Of a stretch of DNA of 56,879 bases, positions 9,291 through 18,329 are shown piece after piece (positions within the stretch are counted from its first letter, which is position 1; the number at the start of each line of letters is the position of its first letter). Source of the stretch: Candidatus Acetothermia bacterium JdFR-48 (GTDB lineage Bacteria > Bipolaricaulota > Bipolaricaulia > Bipolaricaulales > Bipolaricaulaceae); the NCBI GenBank assembly GCA_002011425.1, contig MTNJ01000001.1:1-56879 (forward strand). Reading direction: 5' to 3'. The notes beneath the pieces were generated by a model. The model did no database searches. It saw nothing but the letters and a program-made list of their open reading frames with translations, and was not told where the DNA came from. Position numbers and translations under genes: made by a program.

Positions 9291-9698
9291 CCCCCGCTCG
9301 CTCTATCACTTGCTAAAACGGGGTTTTACAGGAGATCGAAAGGGGTCCTTGAGGAAGCGTGGCAGATGGGAGATCAGCTGTTGGCTAAAGCCCAAAAGCT
9401 TAGGGGACGAGTCGAGGATGCCTCAGTCCGGCCTAAACGCAATCCGCGGATACCATCGCCGACGGGCGGCCAGCCACGATGCGCAGAAGGCCGGGACTCG
9501 GCATAATGAGAAGCGTGCTCCACCACATCGCCGCCGAGGTCGTCCCCCAAGAGCTTGCCAAGGTGTTCCGGTCCGGCAGGAGCCTGATCCCGGGGGGACC
9601 CGATAGTAGCTGGAGGACCTTCTGGACCGAGGGCAGCGATCCTGGATATACGGGCTGTGCTTTGGAACCGCTCGTCCATTTTGGAATCTCCTAAAAGT
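9291..9698. other. Further gene debris of uncertain origin
   Basis: Short frames here include VLEEAWQMGDQLLAKAQKL (about 9340-9396), possibly the tail of the transglutaminase remnant. A 71-codon frame at 9479-9694 contains RSVLHHIAAEVVPQELAKV and resembles the post-motif part of a methyltransferase. Neither forms a complete gene. No RNA gene or repeat was seen. Confidence 0.35.
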
Positions 9699-9722
9699 GG
9701 GCTGAAGAGCGGGCTTCAGCCC
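9699..9722 (+). terminator. Perfect 9-bp hairpin, terminator-like
   Basis: GGGCTGAAG (9699-9707), a six-base loop and CTTCAGCCC (9714-9722) form a perfect stem. Only TTCT follows instead of a T-run, so intrinsic termination would be weak. It lies between gene debris and the peptidase remnant. Confidence 0.45.
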
Positions 9723-9750
9723 TTCTGCGATTGATGGAGACTAAAGCGGT

Positions 9751-10519
9751 GTGATGAGGCGGGTTTTCCTCTACGGCGATATCGTGGATAACTTCGAGTC
9801 CGTCTCGGCCCATTTCATTGAGGCCGCGGGTGGGAGTTCGGCCAAGATCGCCCTGCTCCTCATGGGAGGCCCGGGCTGGAAGGGCTACCTCCCCAGGTAT
9901 CGGGACCCTTGGGCGCAGTTAGGAGCTGTCGAAGTGATTCCTATTGCTCCACTCGGGAACTCCACAGAGCTAAGCTCGGAGGCGCTCGCTTGCCTGCGCT
10001 CATGCACAGGGATCTTCATCGGGGGCGGCGACACCCCCCAGATATCATGAAATCTACACCCACCCGGAAGTGAAGGGGCCCATCCGCGAACTCCACCAAT
10101 CAGGCATCCCCTACGGGGGCATGTCGGCGGGCGCGCTTATCGTAGGCGAGAGGTGCACGATCTGGGGAAGCAAGGTCACCACGCCGACCAATGAGTATTT
10201 CGTCAGGGCCAAGGCTTATCACGATCCGGCAGGGGACGGGGAGGTGGAACTGAGGGTGGGCCATGGGTTGGGCCTGCTCCAAGATTGCATCATCGAGGTC
10301 CATTTCAGCGAGCTCGGGGGGTTCCCCAGGCTGGTCCAGGCGATGGAGTTGACGGGATCGACTTGGGGCCTCGGAATCGACGAACCTATCTGCGTGGAGA
10401 TTCGGGATGGGACCTACGGGAAAGTGCACGGCCGGGGGAGGGCCTACCTCCTGAGGAGGATGGGCCATCTCTCGTTTGAAATTCAGGCTTTGGAGCCAGG
10501 CGGCGAATTTGAGATGTAA
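9751..10519 (+). pseudogene. Frameshifted cyanophycinase-like (peptidase S51) protein
   Basis: Two frames join to give one protein of about 255 residues. Codons from 9751 contain RRVFLYGDIVDNF and end after FIGGGDTPQIS. A single shift at the C6 run near 10033-10038 restores YHEIYTHPEVKGPIREL and continues to 10519. The second half holds GGMSAGALIVGE with the S51 nucleophile Ser, VHFSELGGFPRLVQAM (cyanophycinase DQHF-like region) and GLGIDEPICVEI. Because only one indel in a homopolymer separates the halves, either a sequencing error or a recent pseudogene is possible. Intact homologues hydrolyse beta-Asp-type or dipeptide bonds; the substrate here is unknown. Confidence 0.7.
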
Positions 10520-10529
10520 AGGGTTAACG

Positions 10530-11481
10530 ATGGCACAAGAGGAGGAGCTCCTCCGGAGAGCCCGGGCAACTTTAGTAAGGCATAGCGGTGGGCGATGCCT
10601 TGGGGAAGCTCACCGAAGGCTACTGGCCCCGGGAGATCGCCCAAACCTACGGCGGGCCGATCACCAACTTCTGCAAGCCAATCCAACCCCGTTCTCGCTG
10701 GGAATGGGCCCACGCTGAGGTCACCGACGACACCCACGTTACCCTCCTCGTGGCCGAGTCGATCCTCGAGATGGGGAAAGTGGATCGCTTGGATATCGCG
10801 CGGCGCATCTTGGAGAAGCCCATCAAAGGCTGGCCCGACTGGGATGAGTTCAGGGCGGCGGGCGGACCCGAGCAGGTTGGCCACCGCACGGGCAATGGGG
10901 CGCCGATGCGGATCTCGCCCGTGGGGATCATCGACTCTCCCTAGAATCTTGACAAGTTGATCGACGACGTGGAGCAAGCCTACATGATGACCCATTACGT
11001 CTCTTCCACGATCTCCGCCGCTTGCGCTATCGCAGCGGCTATCTCTGCTGCCGTTGAAGGATGGTCCAAGGACGAGATATTGGAACTGGCCCTCGAGGCG
11101 ACCCGGCTGGGGCGGACGCGGGGCCGGAGGGATCAAGCGCCGCCTCTTGAAGAGCTTGTCCAATTGGGGCTAGAAAAGCTAAAGATGGAAAGTGACAAAA
11201 GCCCGGGTCGGAGACTGAGGGGCCTCAACCCTGGATTTCTCGCCTGGGAGGGAGCCTCTTTTGCCCTATGCTTGGCCTACAACGCGTCCGGGGCGAAGGA
11301 GGCTATCTTGGAGGCCGTCAATCAGGGAGGGGATGCCGACTCCATCGCCTCAATGGCCGGGGGAATAGCCGCGGCCCTGAACCCAGATTCCCTACCCGGG
11401 GAGTGGATCACCGGAGTTGAGCGGGCGAACGGGCACGATCTCAGAAAAGTAACCGAAAAGTTGGTCTCTCTACGATGTTAA
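10530..11481 (+). pseudogene. Broken ADP-ribosylglycohydrolase
   Basis: ATG 10530 starts frame 3 (MAQEEELLRRARATLV). A shift near 10585 moves the match to frame 1 with VGDALGKLTEG, VTDDTHVTLLVAESIL and GNGAPMRISPVG. An in-frame TAG at 10942-10944 interrupts it, and the same frame resumes with YVSSTISAACAIAAAIS and the C-terminal metal motif GGDADSIASMAGGIAAAL, ending at 11481. Order and motifs are those of the DraG/ARH family, which removes ADP-ribose from proteins or small molecules using two Mg ions. One frameshift plus one nonsense codon argue for real inactivation. Confidence 0.75.
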
Positions 11482-11626
11482 CCCGAACCGGTCACATCCC
11501 AGAAGAAGGACCGGATGCCCAGCTTCGGCGAATAGGGTAAGCACATCAGTTTCAACAAGCGTTGGCGCTCTGGATCTAAGCCAAACCTGCCTGTACAAGG
11601 TCAGTAGGCTGTAGATGTTTACGTAA

Positions 11627-12416
11627 TTGAGGAAAGTGACCTTTAAATCCAGCGATGTATATGACAACCGAAGATATTACGAAATTGCATTCTCCTTCAG
11701 GGACATAAGCCAAGAGGTGGATCTCTTTGAGGAATGCTTCCACCGTTATTCCAGGATCCCTGTCCGGAGGGTTTTGGACCTCGGTTGCGGCCCCTGTCCG
11801 CATTTGGAAGAGCTGGCCCGACGGTGCTATGAATACATGGGCCTAGACATCAGCGAAGTGATGCTCGCCTCCGCCCGACAGAAGGCCGAAACACTCCGGA
11901 TCGAGGCGACCTTCATCCGGGCCGAAATGAGCACTTTCACACCCGAAAAGCCCGTGGACTTCGCTTTTACGCTGCTCGGCTCGTTGTATGCCGAGACCAC
12001 GGCTGAATTGCTGTCGCACTTTGCCACCGTGGCCGCTGCCTTGAATCCAGGCGGCCTCTATCTTCTCGACGGGTGCATCAGCTTTCGGTGGACCGATCCA
12101 GCCGGTGAAGACGAGAGCTGGAGCATTGAGAGAGGGGGTGAAGATCGCGGTAAGATTTCCCCGGGAGGAAGTGATAGATCGAGCCGCTCAGATCTGTAAG
12201 TATGGGCTCATCATTGATGTCAATGACCGCGGGAAGGAGCTGCATCTGGAGTGCCATGAGGTCACGAGGATCATCTTCCCCCAGGAATTCCTCCTGCTCG
12301 TGGAGAAGTCCGAGAGATTCGAGTTCGTCGGTTGGTGGAACAACTGGGATCTCGGTGAACCCCCTGAGGGGGCGGAACGCATCAGCCGTCCCATCGCCGT
12401 GATCCGTCGGCTTTGA
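11627..12416 (+). pseudogene. Frameshifted SAM methyltransferase
   Basis: The first frame (11627 to about 12130) reads YDNRRYYEIAFSFRDISQE, motif I RRVLDLGCGPCPHLEELA, LDISEVMLASARQ and a post-motif VDFAFTLLGSLYAET, then LNPGGLYLLDGCI. A shift near 12125-12140 is needed to continue with VKIAVRFPREEVIDR, IIFPQEFLLLVEKSERFEF and the end at 12416. Together they make a complete protein of about 263 residues of a known small-molecule methyltransferase type. It is the least damaged of the three broken methyltransferases. A sequencing error cannot be excluded here. Confidence 0.7.
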
Positions 12417-12427
12417 GAGGCTAGATC

Positions 12428-13111
12428 ATGGGAACCGATTATGCGAAGTTGGCCGAGAAGCTTCTCACGGTGGCAGCGCAGCTAGCCAAAGAATTACAAG
12501 TGGACAAAAGCGTAATTGGATGTGCGGTCCTGGGAAGCACGGCATGGGGGATGTGCATCCCAAATCGGACATCGATTTGTTGGAGTTGGTCAAGGGGGCG
12601 GGGTGTATCGGTGGGAAAGGAGAACTGTCCAGCGCACTGTGGTCAATATAGCTCTGCGCTCACAAGATATTCTGGAAAGGATGGCCCAAGATCACCCGCA
12701 TACCATTTGGGGGTTGCAGGAATTCCAGATCCTTTACGATCCCCAGGGTATTCTACAAATGCTCAAGCAGGAGGCGAGGATAACCCCAGAGGTGGAAGGA
12801 GAATTCCTGGGAGATCTTTTGGATGAAGCCCGATCGCTCATCGGGAAGGCCGAGAGGGCTTTAGAAGAGCACGATCTGGAACCTGTCTGCTTTGGCTTAG
12901 GCGGGGGGCGATGGAGCTCGCCGAGCTACTGTTTTATAAGGAGGAAGGAAGAAGAATTAACCTTTTGCACTTTTGGCAGGAGACCCAGAGTCTTCCATCG
13001 CCACCTGGGTTTAAGGAGCTCTTCGCCAGAATACAAGGATTTGAAGCTGTGAATGAGACCTGGCTTGCCGAGATGCTCGAAAGGCTTGAGGCTTTTCTTC
13101 CGTGGGCATAA
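12428..13111 (+). pseudogene. Broken nucleotidyltransferase-fold protein
   Basis: The 5' frame from ATG 12428 gives AEKLLTVAAQLAKEL and VIGCAVLGS. A shift near 12540 is needed for the GDxHPKSDIDLLELVKG-type metal motif read at about 12545-12600. The middle (12600-12890) reads ALRSQDILERMAQDHPHTIW and LLDEARSLIGKAERALEE. The last frame gives AELLFYKEEGRRINLLHFW and MLERLEAFLPWA, ending at 13111. This fits a DNA polymerase beta-type nucleotidyltransferase with a helical C-terminus, broken by at least three frameshifts. Confidence 0.6.
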
Positions 13112-13965
13112 TGATAAAGCTCAAATATGATCCTGTCGCATATGTCCTGAAGAACGGCAATCTCCATCATAAGCTCAGGGTGTTCCTTGCAGTGAGTAGG
13201 GAAGCGGGATGTCAACCTCTGATCGAGGAGATAAAGTCCCTACAAAATCCGGACGGAGGGTGGCCTTGGCAACTGGAACGGGGAAAGCCGAGCAGGACGA
13301 TGGATACCGCCAGAACCATCCAGTTACTTATCAGAGCAGGTGAAGATAAAGGTTCGCGTGTGATCAAAGGTGGGGTCAACTTCCTTAAGGCAAGGCAGCG
13401 AGCCGACGGTGGCTGGCTCGATGAGGACCCTGAGCTGAAGGGGCTAATCCCCGAGGAATGGGACTGGACCAGTACGGAATATAGCGGCACGGGGACCACT
13501 GCTGAAGTGATCAACGCCCTACTCGCAGCAGGACATCCCAGGGATGCAAGGATCGAGAGGGCTTTAGAGTTCCTCCGCCGGGCACAGAATGAGGAGGGGG
13601 GCTGGCCGACCCACATCGGCCCCGATTACCCCTACGGGACGGATATCGCCTGTATGGACGATATAGTCAGGGCTTTCATCAACGCCGGAGAGCCCAAGAG
13701 GTCCCATATCCTGAAAAGGGCTGTGGATGCCCTCCTCCAGCACCGTGAGGGCTGGAAAGAGCCCGTAGGGGCCTCCTCAGCGCTGTGCGTGTTCCTGACC
13801 CTCGGTTATCCAACAGAACACCCGTATATTCAGGAACTAATCCAAAACCTTATCGAGGCCCAGAGACCGGACGGTAGCTGGAACTGGTTCGGGAACCTCC
13901 CCTCAAATCCAGGCCAGACTGCTCACTGCATCGAGCAGCTCGTAAGATGCGGGATGGAGATATAA
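13111..13965 (+). CDS. Terpenoid cyclase/prenyltransferase-fold repeat protein
   Basis: An intact 284-residue protein with repeated QW-like motifs: LQNPDGGWPW, KARQRADGGWLDED, RRAQNEEGGWPTH and AQRPDGSWNW. Each follows a helix pair, as in the alpha/alpha toroid of squalene cyclases and prenyltransferases. No DxDD or zinc site is evident, and the size equals one toroid, so enzymatic cyclisation is doubtful. Similar stand-alone toroid proteins are common and uncharacterised. ATG 13111 overlaps the last base of the preceding remnant's stop (TAATG); a GTG at 13102 is the alternative. Confidence 0.8.
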   Translation: MIKLKYDPVAYVLKNGNLHHKLRVFLAVSREAGCQPLIEEIKSLQNPDGGWPWQLERGKPSRTMDTARTIQLLIRAGEDKGSRVIKGGVNFLKARQRADGGWLDEDPELKGLIPEEWDWTSTEYSGTGTTAEVINALLAAGHPRDARIERALEFLRRAQNEEGGWPTHIGPDYPYGTDIACMDDIVRAFINAGEPKRSHILKRAVDALLQHREGWKEPVGASSALCVFLTLGYPTEHPYIQELIQNLIEAQRPDGSWNWFGNLPSNPGQTAHCIEQLVRCGMEI

Positions 13966-13984
13966 GCAAGTGATAGGGGGTCTT

Positions 13985-14493
13985 CAAAGAGGTTGCGATC
14001 CGATAGGCAGAAAAGGAGGATCCCGAAAAGATCTTGGTCATGATCAATACTCGCAATAAGCTATTCTACAAAGAGTTCGTCCTTCTCGGGGTATCTCTTC
14101 ATGAACGATGAGGAGCTGGAGGAGTTCGAACATAAGGATTTCTACGTCTGCGAGCTGGAGGCCAGATCGTGGGGGTGGCCTTCGAGACATCGACGACGCG
14201 CTTTGACATAGTGGGGATCGTGACAAGAACGTATGTCCTCCCTCAATTCCAGCGAGGGGGATCGGGCGGCATTGATCGCCGAGATTGAAAGCGTAGCCAG
14301 AAAACAAGGCATCCAAAAGATCCTGATCTGGATTGATCCCAAGGCGACTAGGGCCATCTCGTTCTATAAGAAGGAGGGTTGCCGAGAGATCGATCCTGCG
14401 GCCCATTACGGGGATGAGGCCATCGATGCTCGGATAATAGAGGCGCGGGAAGGAGCTTTTTGTCTTGTGGAAAGAGTTGTAAGATGGCTTTGA
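13985..14493 (+). pseudogene. Broken GNAT acetyltransferase
   Basis: Pieces in order are FKEVAIR, an in-frame TAG near 14005, KILVMINTRNKLFYKEFVLL, then after a shift MNDEELEEFEHKDFYVCELE, then IVGVAFETSTTRFDIVGIV and TRTYVLPQFQRG. After a shift in the acetyl-CoA loop near 14250 the 3' frame contains ALIAEIESVARKQGIQKILI and RAISFYKKEGCREID, ending at 14493. The order is that of a GNAT domain. At least three frameshifts and one nonsense codon make it non-functional. Confidence 0.65.
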
Positions 14494-14532
14494 TGGATAA
14501 CGTTATCGGGAAACAGGTAGAGAGGGACCACT

Positions 14533-15333
14533 ATGAAGGTGCGCCCAAGTTCTCAGCGGCCCATCCTCGAGCCTTGCAGCTTGAAAGGGTTTGCTTACCA
14601 GCTCGATCCTTATATTGGATGTGAGCACCTCTGCTCATATTGCTATGCCCTCAACCGGGCCAAAACCGACTGGACGAACGAGATCCTCATACACCAGGAT
14701 CTCGCCAACCAGCTGGAGCGTGAGCTCTCTGCGCTTGAACCTCAGAGGATCTATATGGGGTGGAATACCGATCCCTACCAGCCTTTGGAGAGGAAACACC
14801 AGCAGACCCGGCAGGCCTTGGAACTGCTGTCACAGCGGGGCTTTTCGGTTTCCATCCTAACCAAGTCCGACCTGGTGGTCCGGGACATAGATCTGCTCCT
14901 GAGGATGCCCGAGCCATCGGTGGGCTTCTCGATTGCCTTCCAAGACGAGCAGGTTCGCCAGCGCTTCGAGGCCACATCTCCTCCCAATGAACGCAGGATC
15001 GCAGCCCTCAGAAGGTTGAAAGGGGCAAGTATCAGAACTTATACGCTGATTTGTCCCGTGATGCCTTTCATCACCGATGTGGCTGCGCTGATCGAGCTGG
15101 TGGCACCACACGTGGACACCATCTGGATCTATGCCTTGAGGATGGAAGCGGAAGGTGACTCCAACTGGCAGAACGTCAAGGGCATATTGGATCGCCATTT
15201 TCCGGGGCTGACGGAGCAGTATAGGCAGATCGCCTTCTCGGCTGCTCACCCTTATTGGGCACAGTTGCGACGAGAGCTGGAAAAAATCCAGCGAAGGAGT
15301 CGGCTCGATTTGAGGATAGAACTGCGATGGTGA
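14533..15333 (+). CDS. SPL-family radical SAM protein
   Basis: 266 residues of the SplB-related radical SAM family. The iron-sulfur motif CEHLCSYC (C-x3-C-x2-C, about residues 30-37) lies in GCEHLCSYCYALNRAK. It is followed by IYMGWNTDPYQPLERKHQQT, typical of this family, and later ILTKSDLVVRD and ICPVMPFITD. These proteins use a 4Fe-4S cluster and SAM to make a 5'-deoxyadenosyl radical. Classical SPL repairs spore photoproduct, but most members of this short type are uncharacterised. The gene is intact between two broken genes. ATG 14533 follows GAGAGGGACCACT. Confidence 0.88.
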   Translation: MKVRPSSQRPILEPCSLKGFAYQLDPYIGCEHLCSYCYALNRAKTDWTNEILIHQDLANQLERELSALEPQRIYMGWNTDPYQPLERKHQQTRQALELLSQRGFSVSILTKSDLVVRDIDLLLRMPEPSVGFSIAFQDEQVRQRFEATSPPNERRIAALRRLKGASIRTYTLICPVMPFITDVAALIELVAPHVDTIWIYALRMEAEGDSNWQNVKGILDRHFPGLTEQYRQIAFSAAHPYWAQLRRELEKIQRRSRLDLRIELRW

Positions 15334-15402
15334 GTAGAGGAAATGCCTCAAGGGGATGAGTGCCCAGGACATCGTGACGAAAGCCAAGGGGGGTGAAAAG
15401 GG

Positions 15403-15720
15403 ATGATCGTCAAGAAGACAGAACACAAGTGGCGGGAGTTCAAGGGAGTAGGGTTCCAGGTCGGGGCGACGGGAGAGCGGATGATGGTGACTTTGATGCA
15501 ATTCAAGCGAGGCGATCGGGTGGGAAGGCACAGGCACGAGAACGAGCAGGCCGGTTACTGTCTCTCCGGGAGGTTCAAGCTGACGATCGAGGGCAAAGGG
15601 GGCCTGATCGAACCCGGGGATAGCTACCTGATCCCCGGTGGCGCCGAACATTCCTATGAGATCCTGGAGGATTCTGAGGCAGTGGAAGTCTTTTCTCCTC
15701 CGCGGGAGGACTATCGCTAA
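15403..15720 (+). CDS. Small cupin-domain protein
   Basis: A 105-residue single-domain cupin. Motif 1 is visible as GDRVGRHRHENEQAGYCLSG, with two metal-type His and a Glu, and motif 2 as PGDSYLIPGGAEHSYE with the last His. The size is that of a one-barrel cytosolic cupin that binds a divalent metal. The substrate is unknown; neighbours give no clear pathway. ATG 15403 is preceded by GGGGGGTGAAAAGGG. It is intact despite decayed genes on both sides. Confidence 0.87.
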   Translation: MIVKKTEHKWREFKGVGFQVGATGERMMVTLMQFKRGDRVGRHRHENEQAGYCLSGRFKLTIEGKGGLIEPGDSYLIPGGAEHSYEILEDSEAVEVFSPPREDYR

Positions 15721-15910
15721 AGGGGTTTATAAGATGCGTGATCCATAGGCTTTACCTGCTGTGAAGGGAACTAATATCGCCGACTTAATACCGGGCCTTC
15801 ATCAGTACCAGCTAAAGATTTGAAGTCCACGGCTCGGATATCTCCAAGATGGCCTTGAGTTGCTGATCTTGCGGAAGGCGCTTTAAGTTGGCTTTGATAT
15901 CTATTAGGAG

Positions 15911-16834
15911 ATGAAGGGTATGAGCAGAGGAGCAGTGCTCACCGGTCTCTACTTACTCCTGCCCTATCGATGTGACATGAAATGCAATCGCTGGTTTGTC
16001 TGGGGCAGTCACCGAACCAAGAGCACGATGCCCCTTCAGGAGGTCTAAACGACCTCTAAAGCAAGGTCGGGACCTCGGGACAGTGGAGTGGACCTACTTC
16101 GAGAGCGGCGAACCCTTCCTCTATTCCCCCGTTTTGGTAAGAGGGATTGAAGAAGCAGCAAGAACGGGCTTTAAAGTGGGGATCGTCACCAACGGCTACC
16201 GATCCACCACCGTGGAGATTACCATAAGGTGGCTCGGACCGGCCGGGGGCAAAGTAGCGAACCTCTCCGTGAACTGGGCCCTCTTCCACTGGGATGAGAA
16301 GATCTCTCGGCAAGGGAGGAACACCTGCTTTGTGGCGCAGGAGCTGAAGATTTCCGTGGGAGTGATCACTATTGTGGGACTCGATGAAAATGGGGACGAG
16401 CCCGTCACGTGACAGCCCCCCACCGGGGAGTGGAAGATGATACACCACGGTCGGACGGCGGAGAAGCCCGTGAAGGGATTGCCACGGCGAAGTTGCACCG
16501 ATTTCACTGAATGTCCCCAGGAGGTCCTGAAAGGACTCGGCAAAGTCCATAATGAGCCCCTGGGCCATGTTCACATCTGCCCGGGGAACTCCCTAGCGAA
16601 CCTCCTCAAGCAGGATCTCGCCGAATTCTGCAAGAGCTATGATCCTGAGCGCTATCCGATGACCGGCCCGCTGCCCAAGGGCAGCCCAGCGGAGTTGGTG
16701 CGTCGCTACGGGCTGGAGCACGAGGTTCTTACATCGATGCCTGCCACCTCTGCTACACTGCCCGGGCGAAGCTCCGCGGCCGATTTCCCGAGATCTTGAT
16801 CCCGGATCAGATGAATGGGGTGATGGGGCATTGA
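15911..16834 (+). pseudogene. Broken radical SAM protein with lost cluster cysteine
   Basis: The N-terminus reads LTGLYLLLPYRCDMKCNRWF. The expected C-x3-C-x2-C cluster has Trp (TGG) in place of the third Cys. That frame ends at a TAA near 16048. The 15996-16412 frame then carries VEWTYFESGEPFLYSP and GFKVGIVTNGYRSTTVE. After another shift come DFTECPQEVLKGLGKVH, HVHICPGNSLANLL, and at the end YIDACHLCYTARAKLRG. The protein would be a radical SAM enzyme with a C-terminal cysteine motif. Loss of a catalytic Cys by point mutation shows real decay rather than only read errors. Confidence 0.7.
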
Positions 16835-17691
16835 TCGATCGTGGGAAGTTCCTTCGAATACCTCCGATCACCAGGGGCCAACTGGTCGGGGATCTGCGAA
16901 AGCTGGGACTCGGGCCGGGCGACGTGACCATGTTACACGCCTCGATCAGGGCCATCGGCTGGGTCGTAGGCGGCCCGGATGTGGTTATCCAGGCGATCCT
17001 AGACGTAATCGGCCCCGAGGGGACGCTCATGATGTACGCGGGCTGGGAGGAAGCTCCCTACCTTACCATCGCCCTCGAAGAGGGGAGGGGAAAGCCATAC
17101 CGCGAGGAGTGCCCGGCCTTCGACCCGGAACGATCGCGGGCCAACCGTAAGTGGAGCATCCTCACCGAGTACCTCAGGACCTGGCCCGGCGCCCGCCGCA
17201 GTGATCATCCCGAAGCTTCCGTGGCCGCGGTGGGGGCGAAAGCGGAGTGGATCACGAAGGACCATCCCCTCGATTACCCTTACGGTCCCGGGTCCCCCTT
17301 CGCCAAGCTCTGTGAAATCGGCGGAAAAGTTCTGCTGTTGGGAGCGCCCCTGAACGCCATCACGGTCCTACATTACGCCGAGTCCGCCGCGCGGATTCCC
17401 GAAAAAAGGGTTGTCCGCTATGAGATGCCAGTGCTGCGGAAAGGGAAGCGGGTTTGGGTGGAAATCGAGGACATCGACACCGGCGATGGAATCGTGGAAG
17501 GACATTTCTCGGAGGAATATTTCACCACCATCGTCGAAGAATACCTGGCAGCGGGGAAAGGGTGCTCCGGGAAGGTCGGGGCGGCCCGGTCTTACCTCTT
17601 CGACGCCGCAGGCCTCGTGGATTTCGCCGTGAAGTGGCTGGAGCGCGCTTTTAGGGAGAAAACCCGGAGGAAAAACCTTCGATCTTTGTGA
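16831..17691 (+). CDS. AAC(3)-family N-acetyltransferase
   Basis: 286 residues matching the antibiotic_NAT family. LRKLGLGPGDVTMLHASIRA near the N-terminus, then GPEGTLMMYAGWEE, the core SDHPEASVAAVGAKAEWI with its conserved His, and GSPFAKLCEIGGKVLLLGA are all family landmarks. Members acetylate the 3-amino group of aminoglycosides, but chromosomal homologues in thermophiles often have other substrates. TTG 16831 overlaps the TGA of the preceding remnant (TTGA) and follows GGGGTGATGGGG. It is the last gene of the accessory region; 186 bp separate it from ndk. Confidence 0.85.
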   Translation: MIDRGKFLRIPPITRGQLVGDLRKLGLGPGDVTMLHASIRAIGWVVGGPDVVIQAILDVIGPEGTLMMYAGWEEAPYLTIALEEGRGKPYREECPAFDPERSRANRKWSILTEYLRTWPGARRSDHPEASVAAVGAKAEWITKDHPLDYPYGPGSPFAKLCEIGGKVLLLGAPLNAITVLHYAESAARIPEKRVVRYEMPVLRKGKRVWVEIEDIDTGDGIVEGHFSEEYFTTIVEEYLAAGKGCSGKVGAARSYLFDAAGLVDFAVKWLERAFREKTRRKNLRSL

Positions 17692-17877
17692 TAATCCCCG
17701 CCAAAATCTTCGTGTATAGACCCTTATATTCTGCTGAGCTGGGAAAATGCTCCGGTGACTCTTCGCATCACGCAGCCCGGGAAAGAGATCTCCGGCCTCG
17801 GAAGGAAAAGAATGTTTCGGTTAAACTAACCCGGTCTTTCGGTTCCGAATTATGCCCCGGGGAACAGGAGGGAATAC

Positions 17878-18327
17878 ATGGAGAGGACATTGGTACTCCT
17901 TAAGCCCGATGCCGTGCAGCGACGTTTGATGGGAAGGATTATCTCACGGATCGAGGAGAAAGGGTTGAAGGTCGTCGCCATGAAGATGATGCGCATTACC
18001 CGCGAGCTCGCCGAACGCCATTACGCCGAGCATAGGGAGAAGCCGTTCTTCGGTACTCTCGTGGAGTTCATCACCTCTGGCCCCATCGTCGCCCTGGTGG
18101 TCGAGGGGCCGAGGGCCATCGAGGTCATGCGGACGATGATGGGGAAGACGAATCCACTAGAAGCGGCCCCGGGAACGATCCGGGGGGACTACGGTCTCTC
18201 CATCACCATGAATCTGATACACGGATCCGATTCCCAGAAGACCGCGGCCCGGGAGATCCCCATATTCTTCGCCCCCGAGGAGATCCTCGATTACGATATC
18301 ACGGACCAACGGTGGTTCGGAGGATGA
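17878..18327 (+). CDS. ndk: Nucleoside diphosphate kinase
   Basis: 149 residues, the full family length. [20 protein letters not shown] opens the ferredoxin-like fold, [11 protein letters not shown] forms the substrate loop, and [16 protein letters not shown] holds the phosphorylated active-site His. It equilibrates nucleoside di- and triphosphates using ATP. ATG has GGAGGG upstream. Its stop overlaps the valS start region (GGAGGATGA), so ndk leads the tightly coupled run ndk-valS-folC-uppS-cdsA. Confidence 0.97.
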   Translation: MERTLVLLKPDAVQRRLMGRIISRIEEKGLKVVAMKMMRITRELAERHYAEHREKPFFGTLVEFITSGPIVALVVEGPRAIEVMRTMMGKTNPLEAAPGTIRGDYGLSITMNLIHGSDSQKTAAREIPIFFAPEEILDYDITDQRWFGG

Positions 18328-18329
18328 AG

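Noticed and set aside
1..17000. Use of an alternative genetic code (TGA or TAG as sense) to explain in-frame stops
   Set aside because: Both TGA and TAG end well-defined intact genes in the window, and most breaks are frameshifts rather than stops.
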